NCBI GenBank assembly: GCA_029256365.1
Contig: JAQSYB010000091.1
Span: 1 to 7,433, forward strand
DNA length: 7,433 nucleotides
Source: Clostridia bacterium
GTDB lineage: Bacteria > Bacillota > Clostridia > Lutisporales > Lutisporaceae
Direction of reading: 5' to 3'
The position numbers were made by a program, and so were the translations under genes. Numbering within the stretch: the stretch's first letter is position 1; every line of letters begins with the position of its first letter. Under the pieces are notes generated by a model. It did no database searches, had not been told where the DNA came from, and saw nothing but the letters and a program-made list of their open reading frames with translations. Shown piece after piece: positions 6,179 through 7,433 of the stretch.

Positions 6179-6215
6179 AAAGCATCTGATAATCCATGTA
6201 AATATGCTCTATACG

Positions 6216-6551
6216 TTATCCCCTTGGATAGTACATGATAATTAGCACTCCTATCAAAGCAATAGCTCCGCCTATTAAATCCAACTTGTCAGGGACTACT
6301 TTGTCTACTTGCCAGCCCCAAAGGATAGATAAGACTATGAAAACTCCTCCATATGTAGCATATACTCTACCAAAACTAGCATTTGGTGGTTGTAGAGTTG
6401 GAATAACCCCGTAAAGTATCAGAGTGATGGCTCCTGCTATTCCAAACCATATGCTTTTACCACCACGTAGCCATATCCAAACAAGATATCCTCCACCTAT
6501 TTCAAATAGCCCTGCTATCAAAAAATAAAATAAGGACTTTACAACTGTCAT
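6216..6551 (-). CDS. ynfA: YnfA/UPF0060 small four-helix membrane protein
   Basis: The 111-residue product matches the UPF0060 family throughout: FEIGGGYLVWIWLRGGKS (15-32), ILYGVIPTLQPPNASFGRVYATYGGVFIVLSILWGW (44-79) and VVPDKLDLIGGAIALIGVLIIMYYPRG at the end. Four membrane helices fill the sequence, and the length is the family norm (about 110). The family resembles small multidrug resistance transporters, and E. coli/Shigella members have been linked to efflux of cationic dyes; the physiological substrate is unsettled. ATG at 6551 is chosen because GAAGGTG lies 6 bases upstream; a TTG nine codons earlier would place this signal inside the gene. It sits between feoB and a feoB remnant, a position suggesting insertion into an older iron locus. 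No separate terminator is visible after it, so it may be co-transcribed with the Fur-like gene. Confidence 0.93.
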   Translation of the reverse strand: MTVVKSLFYFLIAGLFEIGGGYLVWIWLRGGKSIWFGIAGAITLILYGVIPTLQPPNASFGRVYATYGGVFIVLSILWGWQVDKVVPDKLDLIGGAIALIGVLIIMYYPRG

Positions 6552-6638
6552 AAATTTCACCTTCTTAACTTTTATCAAACTCTAACTTGCAATCACTATT
6601 TACTGTTTAGCTATCAAATATGCAGATCAGAAAGATAG

Positions 6639-6673
6639 GAGCCTGCTACTAAGTATTTTCTAGCAGCAGGCTC
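6639..6673 (-). terminator. Strong stem-loop downstream of the feo genes
   Basis: Bases 6639-6651 and 6661-6673 pair over 13 bp with one wobble (gagcctgctacta/tagcagcaggctc, loop of 9). On the - strand it follows the FeoB-associated peptide gene by about 120 bases and precedes ynfA by about 90. The following - strand bases CTATCTTTCT are only half T, so termination may be weak; an mRNA-stabilising or attenuating role for ynfA is possible. Confidence 0.55.
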
Positions 6674-6717
6674 TTGTACTTACGATCTTCTTGTGTCACA
6701 AATGTTACGTAATAATC

Positions 6718-6741
6718 ACTTGTCATATAACAGTGACAAGT
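6718..6741. repeat. Inverted repeat between feo genes and ynfA
   Basis: Two arms ACTTGTCA (6718-6725) and TGACAAGT (6734-6741) surround an 8-base spacer. A second short palindrome, TTGTGTCACAA (6691-6701), lies 16 bases away. There is no T-run on either strand, so this looks more like a protein-binding site or an RNA hairpin than a terminator. I see no Fur box here. The pairing is exact; a function is not shown. Confidence 0.4.
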
Positions 6742-6796
6742 ATTGACTTTATACTTAATGACTTAATTGTGAATGTCCATCTTATCAACTTACATC

Positions 6797-6943
6797 TTAT
6801 TCCTTACATTCGCAACTACTACCGCCCGATTTGCCGTGGGGACAACCAATACACTTGGCACCATTTCGTTTTTCAATAATAACTTTAGCTATAGCACCTG
6901 TTATTATCGCGAGAATAATAAATATAACAATTATATTAGCCAT
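6797..6943 (-). CDS. FeoB-associated Cys-rich membrane peptide
   Basis: The 48-residue peptide begins MANIIVIFIILAIITGAIAKVIIEK, a single membrane helix (about 3-23), followed by a short cytosolic tail with KCIGCPHGKS and SCECKE: Cys 31, 34, 44, 46 and His 36. This helix-plus-cysteine-tail layout immediately after feoB is that of the FeoB-associated Cys-rich membrane protein family (PF12669), thought to assist ferrous iron uptake, perhaps by binding iron or a metal cluster at the transporter; the mechanism is not established. The ATG has AGGAG at 6 bases, and this signal overlaps the feoB stop codon TAG (6955-6953), which implies coupled translation. The gene is intact. Confidence 0.88.
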   Translation of the reverse strand: MANIIVIFIILAIITGAIAKVIIEKRNGAKCIGCPHGKSGGSSCECKE

Positions 6944-6952
6944 AGTTTTCTC

Positions 6953-7433
6953 CTAAACATTCAATGTTTTGTCTACAGTTGGTTTTTGACTGCCTTTTCT
7001 CATAAGGTATACAACAAAGCCGATCATTGCCATTACAGCAATTAAACCTGGTAAGAAACCACTACCCAAAGCACCTGTTGTAATCAACGTTCCTACTTGA
7101 TATGTGATAAACGCCACTGTATAACCCATACCTAATTGGAATGCAATAGCACCACCTAACCACTTTTTACTCTCCAACTCGGCATTCATAGCACCAATAG
7201 CAGCAAAACACGGCGGTGTAAATAAGTTAAACATTAGATAAGCTAATGCAGATACAGCGCTTAAACCCATTATACTTGCAACATCTGATGCGCCGCCAAC
7301 CAGAGCAAGCTCATCCGTATCTATAAAGTTCGTAATTGAGTATACCACTGCTAGTGTACCGACTACGTTCTCTTTTGCAATGAAACCAGTAATCGCTGCT
7401 GCAGCCAATTGCCATACACCAAATCCCAAAGGT
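6953..7433 (-). CDS. feoB: Ferrous iron transporter FeoB, C-terminal part (5' end outside window)
   Basis: About 160 C-terminal residues of FeoB, the GTPase-linked Fe2+ permease of the cytoplasmic membrane, are present; the G-domain, first Gate domain and start lie beyond the right edge. Visible are the second Gate/nucleoside-recognition segment PLGFGVWQLAAAAITG, the hallmark FIAKENVVGT, the conserved Cys in NLFTPPCFAAIGAM, and the last helices GYTVAFITYQVGTLI and PGLIAVMAMIGFVVYLMRKG. The C-terminus is short and basic (SQKPTVDKTLNV). The frame continues to the window end with no start codon of its own; an apparent TTG at 7429 is internal. It is followed 9 bases later by the FeoB-associated peptide gene. 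Confidence 0.95.
   Translation of the reverse strand, partial: PLGFGVWQLAAAAITGFIAKENVVGTLAVVYSITNFIDTDELALVGGASDVASIMGLSAVSALAYLMFNLFTPPCFAAIGAMNAELESKKWLGGAIAFQLGMGYTVAFITYQVGTLITTGALGSGFLPGLIAVMAMIGFVVYLMRKGSQKPTVDKTLNV

Noticed and set aside
6691..7045. + strand frames across the feo region
   Set aside because: They are antisense to feoB and the Cys-rich peptide gene, lack ribosome binding sites and have unnatural composition.

Overview
The window looks like a piece of a low-GC Gram-positive anaerobe chromosome, most likely a member of the Clostridia. The grounds are AT-rich DNA, strong AGGAGG-type ribosome binding sites, short intergenic stem-loop terminators with T-runs, and a feoB followed by a FeoB-associated Cys-rich membrane peptide, a Firmicute arrangement. 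I cannot name the species from the sequence.

Left arm, 1-892, + strand. This part has no recognisable conventional gene. A plausible promoter (1-29) leads into a structured stretch of about 250 nt. It holds a 21-codon mini-ORF whose ribosome binding site can be base-paired, several mutually exclusive TCACGG/CCGTGA pairings and a good intrinsic terminator (261-288). After it come very short ORFs with strong Shine-Dalgarno sequences: a 10-codon ORF and two related micro-ORFs of 63 and 62 codons that both begin MNLIS. A perfect 16-bp bidirectional terminator (901-935) separates this arm from the convergent genes to the right. This is the least explained part of the window.

Middle, 938-5260, - strand. 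A MATE-family efflux transporter (938-2296) lies downstream of the potassium uptake pair trkA-trkH. trkA (3816-5168) encodes the cytosolic two-RCK gating subunit and trkH (2365-3816) the pore subunit; the trkA stop and trkH start overlap as TAATG. A near-consensus sigma-A promoter lies upstream of trkA (5232-5260), and a terminator lies between trkH and the MATE gene (2321-2344).

Right arm, 5531-7433, - strand. This is an iron-transport neighbourhood: the 3' end of feoB (running off the right edge), a 48-residue FeoB-associated Cys-rich membrane peptide not listed among larger ORFs, a ynfA/UPF0060 small membrane protein, and a divergent Fur-family regulator. Between ynfA and the regulator lies what reads as the broken C-terminal end of a second, diverged feoB, interrupted by an in-frame TAA. 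The Fur-like protein keeps its structural-zinc cysteines but lacks the usual metal-sensing histidines.

The two best leads are the left-arm leader plus micro-ORF cassette and the ligand-less Fur-like protein fused to a feoB relic. Neither is proven to be a functional novel system.
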